Origin: an uncultured Eubacteriales bacterium
Lineage (GTDB): Bacteria > Bacillota > Clostridia > Oscillospirales > Acutalibacteraceae
Assembly: GCA_934718145.1 (NCBI GenBank)
Contig: CAKUZC010000023.1
Location: forward strand, 1 to 11,500
DNA length: 11,500 bases
Reading direction: 5' to 3'
Part shown: positions 1 through 5,937 of the stretch, piece after piece
Position numbering within the stretch: position 1 is the first letter of the stretch
Layout: each line of letters starts with the position of its first letter
Notes under the pieces: generated by a model
Told to the model about the DNA's origin: nothing
What the model saw: the letters and a program-made list of their open reading frames with translations, nothing else
Databases searched by the model: none
Program-made: the position numbers and the translations under genes

Positions 1-1407
1 AAGACAATAAACGCCATGATGCTCGCTTGTTATTATTCCAAAAATGCTGACTTTAAAAAGCTCTTTGATAAACTTGAAATTAGTAAAAGTGAGCCATATT
101 TGGAACACTTAAATAAGCATAACGTGATATTTATTACATGGTGTAATCCTACAAGGGAATATAAAACTTTTGATGAGTATATGGATGGCTTCATTCCTCA
201 ATTAATTTTAGACCTAAAAGAAGAATTTCCAAATGCAAAAATTAATGATAATGATGCACTTGGAAAAATTTTCGAAGATATATATACCCAAACTGGAGAG
301 AGTTTCATATTTATACTTGACGAATGGGACTATATTTTTAATAACAATTTATTCGAACCTGAAGATCGGGAGAAATTTTTGGAATTTTTAAAAAAGCTTC
401 TCAAAGATAAACCTTATGTAGAGCTTGCATACATGACGGGAGTTTTGCCTATTGCTAAGTACTCATCTGGGTCTGCGCTTAATATGTTCAAAGAATATAA
501 TATTCTAAATGATAAAAAATATAATAAATATTTTGGATTTACACTCGATGAAACTAAAGCGTTGTGTGCAAAACAGGATAAAATAACTTTCAAAGAACTA
601 AAAAGTTGGTACGATGGCTACAAAACTTACTCAGGAGATGACATATTTAATCCTAGGTCTGTGGCCTATGCCCTTAGTGATGGCATTTGTCAAAGCTACT
701 GGACTAACACGGGACCTATGGATGAGATTAGTTATTACATTGAAAATAATGTGGAAGAAGTAAGAAACGATATAGTCCAGATGGTATCGGGAATACCTGT
801 TAATATTCATTTAGAAGGATATAGCGCAGAGCAAATAAATTTAAATACTCGTGATGAGATACTCTCTGCCATGACTGTTTACGGCTTTTTAAGCTACCAC
901 GATGAAACTCTCACTATTCCTAATAAAGAGCTCCGAATGAAATTTGATTATGCCCTTAAAAATCATCAAATGGGCGAAATTTCTAAATTAGTTTTAAAGT
1001 CTAATCAAATGCTTGAAGCAACACTCCGCAAGGACACAGACACAATGGAAAAACTTATTCAAGAAGCGCATGATATCAATATCCCGATTATAAAGTATAA
1101 TGATGAAAATTCGCTCGCTTGCATAGTTACCCTTGTTTACTTAAGCGCAAGAACAAAATATAAAATTGTGCGTGAAATGCCCGCAGGAATAGGATTTGCA
1201 GACTTCATTTTCTATCCAAACGATAAAAGCAAACCAGCGTTTATCATCGAACTAAAAAAAGACTCCACTCCCGAAGAAGCTTTAAAACAAATTAAAGAAA
1301 AACGCTATCCTTTAGCACTCAAAGATTATACGGGGCAAAAGCTGGCTGTTGGAATTACTTACGATTGCAAACAAAAACAACATCATATTAAAATCGAGGA
1401 AATTTAA
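1..1407 (+). CDS. AAA-ATPase-like / PD-(D/E)XK nuclease family protein, 5' end outside the window
   Basis: The reading frame is open from base 1. The five codons before the first ATG (position 16) read KTINA, which fits the end of a Walker A loop (GKT), so the true start lies upstream. Counting from that ATG, a Walker B stretch FIFILDEWD is at 97-105, followed by TGVLPI (141-146), WYDGY (198-202) and NPRSV (213-217), all typical of the AAA-ATPase-like family PF09820. The C-terminus carries the PDDEXK_9 nuclease-like domain: E387, GIGFAD ending at D396, and IIELKK with E412 and K414. The catalytic set looks intact. These proteins form large paralogous families in anaerobic Firmicutes, Fusobacteria and Bacteroidetes; their biological role is unproven. 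The gene ends at its own terminator and is convergent with its neighbour. Family assignment is secure, function is not. Confidence 0.9.
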   Translation, partial: KTINAMMLACYYSKNADFKKLFDKLEISKSEPYLEHLNKHNVIFITWCNPTREYKTFDEYMDGFIPQLILDLKEEFPNAKINDNDALGKIFEDIYTQTGESFIFILDEWDYIFNNNLFEPEDREKFLEFLKKLLKDKPYVELAYMTGVLPIAKYSSGSALNMFKEYNILNDKKYNKYFGFTLDETKALCAKQDKITFKELKSWYDGYKTYSGDDIFNPRSVAYALSDGICQSYWTNTGPMDEISYYIENNVEEVRNDIVQMVSGIPVNIHLEGYSAEQINLNTRDEILSAMTVYGFLSYHDETLTIPNKELRMKFDYALKNHQMGEISKLVLKSNQMLEATLRKDTDTMEKLIQEAHDINIPIIKYNDENSLACIVTLVYLSARTKYKIVREMPAGIGFADFIFYPNDKSKPAFIIELKKDSTPEEALKQIKEKRYPLALKDYTGQKLAVGITYDCKQKQHHIKIEEI

Positions 1408-1422
1408 TCTCAATACAAATAC

Positions 1423-1470
1423 AACGGACTATAAAACAGCGTAGAAACTGTAATATAATCCGTTTTTTAT
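1423..1470 (+). terminator. Intrinsic terminator of the AAA-ATPase/nuclease gene
   Basis: The arms 1423-1439 and 1448-1464 form a 17-bp stem with three mismatches (AACGGA pairs with TCCGTT at the base, ACAG with CTGT at the top) around an 8-nt loop. A run of six T (1463-1468) follows at once. It lies 16 bp after the stop codon, between two convergent genes. Confidence 0.75.
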
Positions 1471-1518
1471 TTTATTTTAAAAATTAGAATGTAAGTTCAA
1501 ATTGTATAATTGTTAAAT

Positions 1519-2304
1519 TCAGTCTGAATATCTTATTACATAGATTGAAGAAGAGCTTTTAAACAATACACCACTGTCTAATTTGTCCTGAGAATATTTT
1601 TTTAAAATATCTTGTTTTGCTTTAACCGCATTACCAATTAATATATTATCAACATAAAATTGTACGTCATAAGTCGACGATTGACCATTATTTTTTAATG
1701 CTTTAATTTCAACTGTATGAGATTCACTTTTTGTAAATTTATTAGAATCTGGATTATTAAAATCAATATTCAAATTTTTGCAAACTTTTTTCACTGTTTT
1801 GATAGATGAAATATTTTCATCATATATCTCAAATTCAAAGGATACATTATTATTTGCTTTCCATATAATTGACATTGCCTTAGATATTGCTAAATGTGCA
1901 TATCCATTTCCTCGAAAATTTTTCCCTATCCAGTAAGATACACTTAATCGATTCTCGTTGCTACTTTTTCCAATCAATATCTGACCTACAACATCATTGC
2001 TAGGATTTTTAATGGTCAGACTAAGTTCATTTTCGCTTGTAGTCAAAAGTTCATCAATATCAGCTACCTCTGCTCCATATCCCAAATAACGAGTAAATTC
2101 TTTTCCTTCGCCAATAATCATATTTTTTAATATTTCTTTATCTTTTTCATTTGTTTTTCTAATAACAATATTCTCTGAATCTTTTTCTTCAAAATAACAT
2201 GAATACTCTTCGTATAAAGACAAAGCTCGACAATTTTCAAATTGAAAACTGCTTAAAAGCATTCCACAAAATATAAAAGGAATAATTATATTTTTTATTC
2301 TCAT
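1519..2304 (-). CDS. GNAT-family acetyltransferase with an N-terminal signal peptide
   Basis: The 261-aa product starts with MRIKN, a hydrophobic core (about residues 6-20) and a possible cleavage region near CRA (25-27), so it is probably exported or membrane-anchored. C13 is not in a normal lipobox. A GNAT domain follows from about residue 46. The acetyl-CoA loop of motif A is at 123-136, ending FRGNGYA (R131, G134, A136), and ENISSIKTVKKVC (163-175) matches the RimJ/RimL-type C-terminal part. Residues about 180-261 are an extra tail I do not recognise. The start is supported by AAAGGA 8 bp upstream of the ATG and by a good promoter. GNAT enzymes use cytosolic acetyl-CoA, so a secreted one is odd: the domain may serve another purpose, or the hydrophobic segment may be an anchor facing inward. 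The substrate is unknown. Confidence 0.75.
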   Translation of the reverse strand: MRIKNIIIPFIFCGMLLSSFQFENCRALSLYEEYSCYFEEKDSENIVIRKTNEKDKEILKNMIIGEGKEFTRYLGYGAEVADIDELLTTSENELSLTIKNPSNDVVGQILIGKSSNENRLSVSYWIGKNFRGNGYAHLAISKAMSIIWKANNNVSFEFEIYDENISSIKTVKKVCKNLNIDFNNPDSNKFTKSESHTVEIKALKNNGQSSTYDVQFYVDNILIGNAVKAKQDILKKYSQDKLDSGVLFKSSSSIYVIRYSD

Positions 2305-2338
2305 TTTTGAGTTCCTTTGTTAATATAATCTCAATTTA

Positions 2339-2367
2339 ATTTTAGCATACAACACACTTAAAATCAA
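2339..2367 (-). promoter_or_regulatory. Sigma-A promoter for the exported GNAT gene
   Basis: On the minus strand, a -35 TTGATT (2362-2367) and a -10 TAAAAT (2339-2344) are separated by exactly 17 bp. TGC directly before the -10 forms an extended -10 (TGn). The start codon is about 35 bp downstream, so the gene is probably its own transcription unit. Confidence 0.6.
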
Positions 2368-2385
2368 CATATTTAGAAAACAGTC

Positions 2386-2437
2386 ATAAACAAAAAATAA
2401 ACCTATCTCAAAGCAAAAGCTATGCTTAAAAAATAGG
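2386..2437 (-). terminator. Nested hairpin with T-rich tail, possible terminator
   Basis: The outer arms 2402-2406 and 2433-2437 (CCTAT/ATAGG) enclose inner arms 2411-2415 and 2423-2427 (AAGCA/TGCTT). On the minus strand the structure runs into GTTTATTTTTTG. It would stop transcription coming from the RhuM-Fic side before the GNAT promoter. The stem is interrupted, so this is moderate evidence only. Confidence 0.35.
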
Positions 2438-2771
2438 CTTAAATTATTTTCTTATTTAAATTATAAAAACATATAGTTGATTTCATAAACTATTTTAACT
2501 CCATTTTTCTTACAGGCGGAAAAATTTTAAAACCCTAAAAGCGAACATTTTCCAAATCTACTTGTATTTTTAGCTACCATTTTATTCACAGGGTATTTAT
2601 AAGTCATTTCATCAGTGCACATTTTATTTAAATTTAATAAATTGCAAATTTCTCTTATTACCATAACAATTTTAAATTTATGCTAATTTGCGTTGCACTT
2701 CTTTTTAAAATTTTATACATAAAAAGGCCTCATCCATAAGGAAAGCACCTTGTAATTTTAGGTTTTATTGT
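2438..2771. other. AT-rich gap without a convincing gene
   Basis: About 335 bp separate the two minus-strand transcription units. A 45-codon minus-strand ORF (2527-2664, beginning MVIREICNLLNLNKM) has a coding-like composition but no ribosome binding site, and it may be a remnant of a lost gene. A second scrap (beginning MYKILKRSATQIS) lies just upstream of it in another frame. Near the right end, 2724-2751 can form a weak minus-strand hairpin (AAGG/CCTT with an inner TCC/GGA) followed by TTTTT. That could be a poor terminator for the RhuM-Fic gene. I see no RNA gene or strong repeat here. Confidence 0.4.
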
Positions 2772-4136
2772 TTAAATAAGAAAATTCATTATTAGCTTTA
2801 TAATGGTGTCTTTTTCTGAAGGTTTTGACTCTGCTACCATTATTGTGATTGATACTAAAGCGTAATCATCTATTATCTTTTTACTACCTTCAAATAACAC
2901 TCCATTTTTATCAAGAAAATAAAGGAACAACGCTGCAGCAATTCTTTTATTACCATCAGAAAAAGAGTGATTTTTTGTTATCAGATACAGTAAATTTGCA
3001 GCTTTTTCCTCAAGCGAAGGATAAACCTCTTGACCTCCAAATGTCTGATAAATGGCATTGATACTTGATTTAAAAGAATCGTCTTTTTCATTTCCGAATA
3101 AATCGCTTTCATTTCCAAACTTCATGCTTGAAATCACATTCCTGCATTCATCATAAGTCAGAACATAGGTTGCGATATTCCCACTGGGTTTTTCTATTTT
3201 TTGGTGGTCATAATCATCAAGAAGATCCAGTGCAACTGTATATTTTTCAATCACATCTAAAATTTGCTTGCTATCAAGTGTGCTTTCTGCACGTTTCATA
3301 ATTCGTATTACTTCTCCTAGTTCATTTATACGATTATTATTTACCGCATAGCCTTTTAGTATGTAATCTTTTAAAACTCCATTGGCCCATTTGCGAAATT
3401 CTACTCCTCGCTGTGATTTGACTCTGTATCCAACTGATATTATTACGTCTAAACTATAAAAGGATACAGGTTTATCTGAATTTGCAATGTGCAAAAAATG
3501 CACGTTGCTTTCTTCTTCAATTTCTCCTTCTTTGAAAATGTTCTTTATATGTTTAGTAATTACCGATCTGTCTCTTTCAAACAATTCGGACATCTGATTT
3601 TGAGTCAGCCACACGGTTTCGTTTTCGATATTCACATCCAATTTAACATTGCCATCCTGTGCTTTAAAAATTACTAATTCTGTTTTCTGATTCATGTATC
3701 TTTTTCCTCTAAATCTATAGTTGCACTCATATCTAGTGGTATTCCCTATTTTATTACCAATTTTAATATTAAAACCATACTTTGCATAAAATCCGACAGC
3801 TTCTTCATCTGTTTCTGCATTAAGACTTCTTATATCAAATTTTTCTATAATATAATCTATTAACTTAGAGCCGATACCTAATTTACGGTAGTATTTATTA
3901 ACGGCTATATCAGTGATTTCATAAATTTTATATTGCTTATTTATGTTTTTTATAACAATGAATCCGATAATCTTGTCTTTGTCAAATGCTCCAAATGTAT
4001 AAATATTATCGTTTTCACTGTACATTTTTGTCAATCCACTTAATTTTTCATCTGTGGGATTGTAATGACTATACTTTAAGATTTTAATAAATTCAGCATT
4101 GTTGCAAATATCATCTTTTATGTTTTTAATTTCCAC
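2772..4136 (-). CDS. GNAT-RhuM-Fic fusion protein
   Basis: This 454-aa ORF starts at GTG (4134-4136) with AGGAG 7 bp upstream. Residues 1-145 are a complete GNAT acetyltransferase (motif A YYRKLGIGSKL near 82-92; AVGFYAKYGF near 113-122). Residues 148-454 are a complete RhuM-Fic protein. The RhuM part (about 165-267) contains VWLTQNQMSELF and VIISVGYRVKSQRG. The Fic part has the active loop HSFSDGNKR at 390-398 with catalytic H390. Fic enzymes usually transfer AMP or another nucleotide part to proteins; RhuM proteins occur near defence and mobile genes, with unclear function. M148 starts what would be a normal RhuM gene and has AGAGGA 9 bp upstream inside the ORF, so both a 454-aa fusion and a separate 307-aa RhuM-Fic protein could be made. 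HFL at 213-215 departs from the usual QKM (see findings). Confidence 0.82.
   Translation of the reverse strand: MEIKNIKDDICNNAEFIKILKYSHYNPTDEKLSGLTKMYSENDNIYTFGAFDKDKIIGFIVIKNINKQYKIYEITDIAVNKYYRKLGIGSKLIDYIIEKFDIRSLNAETDEEAVGFYAKYGFNIKIGNKIGNTTRYECNYRFRGKRYMNQKTELVIFKAQDGNVKLDVNIENETVWLTQNQMSELFERDRSVITKHIKNIFKEGEIEEESNVHFLHIANSDKPVSFYSLDVIISVGYRVKSQRGVEFRKWANGVLKDYILKGYAVNNNRINELGEVIRIMKRAESTLDSKQILDVIEKYTVALDLLDDYDHQKIEKPSGNIATYVLTYDECRNVISSMKFGNESDLFGNEKDDSFKSSINAIYQTFGGQEVYPSLEEKAANLLYLITKNHSFSDGNKRIAAALFLYFLDKNGVLFEGSKKIIDDYALVSITIMVAESKPSEKDTIIKLIMNFLI
3693..3710 (-). promoter_or_regulatory. Internal ribosome binding site and ATG of the RhuM-Fic part
   Basis: AGAGGA (3705-3710) lies 9 bp before ATG (3693-3695), which is codon 148 of the long ORF. 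In the fusion frame these bases encode the linker RGKRY. This is the expected arrangement if an independent RhuM gene once began here, and it may still allow separate translation. Confidence 0.6.
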
Positions 4137-4180
4137 TTCTCTTCTCTCCTATCCTAACTATCTTAACCTTAATTCTTACT

Positions 4181-4474
4181 TTATTCAACCCGCTGCTTCT
4201 TTTGATTCATTCTTTTCCAAGAAATTATACCGAAAACTGCAAGCATTACCTGTACAAAATCAAGGAGGCTCCTTCCATATGTGCCGTTACAAAAATCCAA
4301 TGCACACCATAAAATATCTCCGATGAGCCAAATGCAAATTTTTTCTTATTGCGAAGCAACAAGGTTCCCGGGACCCGTAGAAAATCTATGATTTTCGTAA
4401 TGGGTGGTGGTCCTTATATTTAAAATGATTCCCGTCAACGAAATTGCTGTCAAGAACCACGTTATATCTATCAT
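4181..4474 (-). pseudogene. Small membrane protein gene broken in the middle, prophage-linked
   Basis: An ATG (4472-4474) overlaps the terminase stop as TAATG and has GGAGG 8 bp upstream, so this was the next gene of the phage operon. It reads MIDITWFLTAISLTGIILNIR, a normal first transmembrane helix. It then enters non-hydrophobic sequence (TTTHYENHRFSTGP) and stops at TAA (4346-4348). Directly after the stop, in the same frame, hydrophobic coding resumes (ICIWLIGDILWCAL, then FVQVMLAVFGIISW) and ends at TAA 4181-4183. Removing the odd middle would leave a protein of about 75 residues with three membrane helices. It resembles the short PnuC/NMN-transporter-like membrane proteins found in phages; that resemblance is from memory and is weak. 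The middle coincides with the hairpin element at 4361-4415. Only the 42-aa front piece can be translated now. Confidence 0.6.
4350..4415. repeat. GC-rich imperfect palindrome inserted in the membrane protein gene
   Basis: The hairpin spans 4361-4415: AAGG/CCTT at the ends, ACCC (4373-4376) with GGGT (4402-4405), TA/TA, and a perfect GAAAATC (4380-4386) / GATTTTC (4390-4396) around a TAT loop. It contains the CCCGGG palindrome at 4367-4372 and is much more GC-rich than its surroundings. The 5-bp word CTTAT occurs on both sides (4345-4349 and 4413-4417) and could be a target duplication, but joining at those points leaves the reading frame one base off. The boundaries are therefore uncertain. 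It could be a MITE- or REP-like element. No second copy was noticed in the window. Confidence 0.45.
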
Positions 4475-5058
4475 TATTTTTTCCTCCTTGCTGTCAGGAG
4501 TAATTCCATTGCATTGTCCTGTGGTGTGTCTGAAAAATTAGTCGTACAGTTTTGTTTAACTATATCAAAAATTTCGTACCATATGATATTAGCTTGTTTT
4601 TGAAAAGATACACTCATCTGAACAAATGGATTCGCAATCGCTGCTCCTGTGGTTGGGTGCTTTCCTAAAAATCCAAATTTACTTATGGCCTCTTCACATT
4701 GGACATGTCTTGCGAAAGCCTGAGAATAGGATTCGACCAATCTTGGATTTACAAATTGATCACACTTTCTCTTCTTAAGCCACAACCACGTTTCTTTAAA
4801 AATTTTATCTGCTCCGAGTGGTTTTCCGTCTTTTTGTTCGGAATTTAAATAATCACTTGGTTTTGGAATTTTTTCTCCTTCTAAATTTTCATAACTTAAA
4901 AAATCATTATCATCAACCTTAAACAACGTTTCATCTTCTAAATCGACTGGTTCGAAAATTCGTGCTGATCTTCCTGATGCTATTTTATCGGCTAAAGAGT
5001 CCGGCTTATTCCCGGCACGAACCCTTCGACCGCCTCTGTACGTTCCGTCTTTGGACAT
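4474..5058 (-). CDS. P27-family phage terminase small subunit
   Basis: The 194-aa protein is predicted to recognise phage DNA and hand it to the large terminase during packaging. The N-terminus (GTYRGGRRVRAGNKPDSLADKI, about residues 5-26) has the basic start typical of P27 small terminases. The core includes KETWLWLKKRKC (88-99) and the family hallmark at 125-144, including ISKFGFLGKHPTTG, followed by NPFVQMS. AAAGGAG 8 bp before the ATG supports this start, although that places the first 53 bp inside the preceding gene. No large terminase follows: the next gene is the broken membrane protein, and beyond it lie non-phage genes. The protein may thus be a leftover, or it may serve a satellite that uses a helper phage. 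Family assignment is good. Confidence 0.82.
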   Translation of the reverse strand: MSKDGTYRGGRRVRAGNKPDSLADKIASGRSARIFEPVDLEDETLFKVDDNDFLSYENLEGEKIPKPSDYLNSEQKDGKPLGADKIFKETWLWLKKRKCDQFVNPRLVESYSQAFARHVQCEEAISKFGFLGKHPTTGAAIANPFVQMSVSFQKQANIIWYEIFDIVKQNCTTNFSDTPQDNAMELLLTARRKK

Positions 5059-5269
5059 TTTTCATACTCCTTTCTCCGAGACTGCATCCCGACCAGGTTA
5101 TTAAGCTGTTTTTATTTCCATGAAGATCAATATTCAAAAGAGATTTATAGTATTCACTTTTTGGATTTCCGCATTCATACGCTATCCAAATTTCCTCGTT
5201 CATAGAGCTATCTTCTTTAACAAATCGGCAATATTTACATTTTACATAACACTTTTTATTACTGGACAT
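5006..5269 (-). CDS. Small Cys-rich protein, probable zinc-binding phage protein
   Basis: The 87-aa product starts at the ATG at 5267-5269, which has GGAGG (5278-5282) 8 bp upstream; a TTG five codons earlier overlaps that site and is not the start. Cysteines C11 and C14 (CKYC), C33 (ECGNPKSEYY) and C62 (GCSLGER) form a C-x2-C ... C ... C set that could hold one zinc ion. Similar short CKYC ... CGNP ... GCS-type proteins are common between early genes and the terminase in Firmicutes phages; their function is unknown. The last 20 residues (MKNVQRRNVQRRSKGSCRE) are read across the terminase ribosome binding site and start. They look like a run-on past a lost stop after GER rather than a folded part. 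Confidence 0.6.
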   Translation of the reverse strand: MSSNKKCYVKCKYCRFVKEDSSMNEEIWIAYECGNPKSEYYKSLLNIDLHGNKNSLITWSGCSLGERSMKNVQRRNVQRRSKGSCRE

Positions 5270-5286
5270 ACAATTATCCTCCAAAC

Positions 5287-5345
5287 TACAAATTTAAAGA
5301 TCATCTGAATTTTGTAATTTGTATATTGTAACTTTGCAATTTGTA
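5287..5345. repeat. Repeated AATTTGTA words upstream of the Cys-protein gene
   Basis: Two 14-bp copies, TTTTGTAATTTGTA (5310-5323) and CTTTGCAATTTGTA (5332-5345), match at 12 of 14 positions and start 22 bp apart, about two helical turns. An inverted TACAAATT lies at 5287-5294. They fill the gap between the VRR-NUC stop and the next gene. They could be protein binding sites, but AT-rich sequence makes chance matches fairly likely. Confidence 0.3.
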
Positions 5346-5362
5346 TTTTTTATTTTTATCGT

Positions 5363-5653
5363 TTATTTCTCTAGTACCCAACCTTTCAGGATATCTTTTA
5401 CTTCCTGTAAACTTACCACTTTAAACGCCATTCCACCTGCTTCGTTTATTCGTTTAATTGTAATTTTCTGCAACTTTGACAACTTTCCGCTTGGCGTCTT
5501 AACTTCAAATGACACGAATTTTCCCCTGTAACAACAAATTATATCGGGAATACCTGCAGTACTGTATAAACCACCATGCTCTTTGAAAGCAAAACAATCC
5601 CGTTTTGTCTTTAAGTATTTTAATATCTGATTTGTTATTGTCTTTTCTTTCAT
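5363..5653 (-). CDS. VRR-NUC domain nuclease (PD-(D/E)XK fold)
   Basis: The 96-aa product is a stand-alone VRR-NUC domain (PF08774). Key residues are HGG (26-28), GIPD with D37, and FEVK with E50 and K52, giving the D...ExK metal site; LQK near 61-63 follows. Related domains act as structure-specific endonucleases, and single-domain phage versions are thought to resolve branched DNA such as Holliday junctions before packaging. The start is the ATG at 5651-5653 with GGAGG (5662-5666) 8 bp upstream. An in-frame ATG five codons earlier overlaps the ribosome binding site. That site lies inside the first GAGGTTA repeat of the upstream array, so repeat binding or RNA folding could affect translation. 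It lies between the replication genes and the terminase gene, the usual place for this nuclease in clostridial phages. Confidence 0.85.
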   Translation of the reverse strand: MKEKTITNQILKYLKTKRDCFAFKEHGGLYSTAGIPDIICCYRGKFVSFEVKTPSGKLSKLQKITIKRINEAGGMAFKVVSLQEVKDILKGWVLEK

Positions 5654-5658
5654 ACAAT

Positions 5659-5937
5659 TAACCTCCATTAACCTCGGGTAACCTCAATTTTTTAAAAGAG
5701 GTAACTCCCTTAAACCCAACAACAAAGCCAACGTTTATATATAAGTAACCTCTATACCTTTATAATAAATTTATTTGTTATATATAGACTTTTTTAATTA
5801 ATACACTCTTTCAGTAATTATATATTTACTCTAATACGAAGGTGTGTGTGCGGAAAAGTGAGGTTAAGAGGTTACCGTTTTACAAATGGCTAATTTAAAG
5901 GATTTGTCGCATCCGAACTTTTGCTTTTGATAACCTC
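5659..5937. other. GAGGTTA/TAACCTC repeat array flanking an AT-rich core: candidate replication origin or operator
   Basis: TAACCTC occurs on the plus strand at 5659-5665, 5669-5675 and 5679-5685 (exactly 10-bp steps), 5746-5752 and 5931-5937. It occurs inverted (GAGGTTA) at 5860-5866 and 5868-5874, and a near copy GAGGTAA is at 5698-5704. Between the two clusters, about 5753-5835 is almost pure A+T. The non-coding part (5669-5889) lies between the primase-helicase stop and the VRR-NUC gene; the outermost copies enter those flanking units. Repeats on both sides of an AT-rich core, directly downstream of a primase/helicase gene, is the layout of the SaPI-type replication origin. The alternatives are a regulator's operator or an RNA structure. 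In the transcript, GGUAACCUC (from 5868-5876) could pair with GAGGUUACC (from 5677-5685), close to the VRR-NUC ribosome binding site. No DnaA box was recognised. Confidence 0.5.

Noticed and set aside
2527..2664. A 45-codon minus-strand ORF in the gap between the two GNAT genes.
   Set aside because: It has no ribosome binding site or recognisable family; kept only as a possible remnant in the gap entry.
4210..4240. An exact TATAAT on the minus strand inside the broken membrane gene, a possible promoter for the RhuM-Fic gene.
   Set aside because: No acceptable -35 lies 16-18 bp upstream and there is no extended -10; TATAAT is common in AT-rich DNA.
4099..4326. A 75-codon plus-strand ORF across the start of the GNAT-RhuM-Fic gene.
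   Set aside because: It is antisense to the GNAT start and to the hydrophobic second half of the broken membrane protein gene; no ribosome binding site.
4397..4414. GGGTGGTGGTCC resembles the T-box antiterminator core (GGGTGGNACCGCG).
   Set aside because: The match fails after TGGT, no specifier or stem I structure is seen, no aminoacyl-tRNA synthetase or amino acid gene follows on that strand, and the bases fit better as one arm of the palindrome.
5838..5855. A short GT run (GGTGTGTGTGCGG) beside the repeat array.
   Set aside because: Too short to be a meaningful microsatellite or regulatory repeat.
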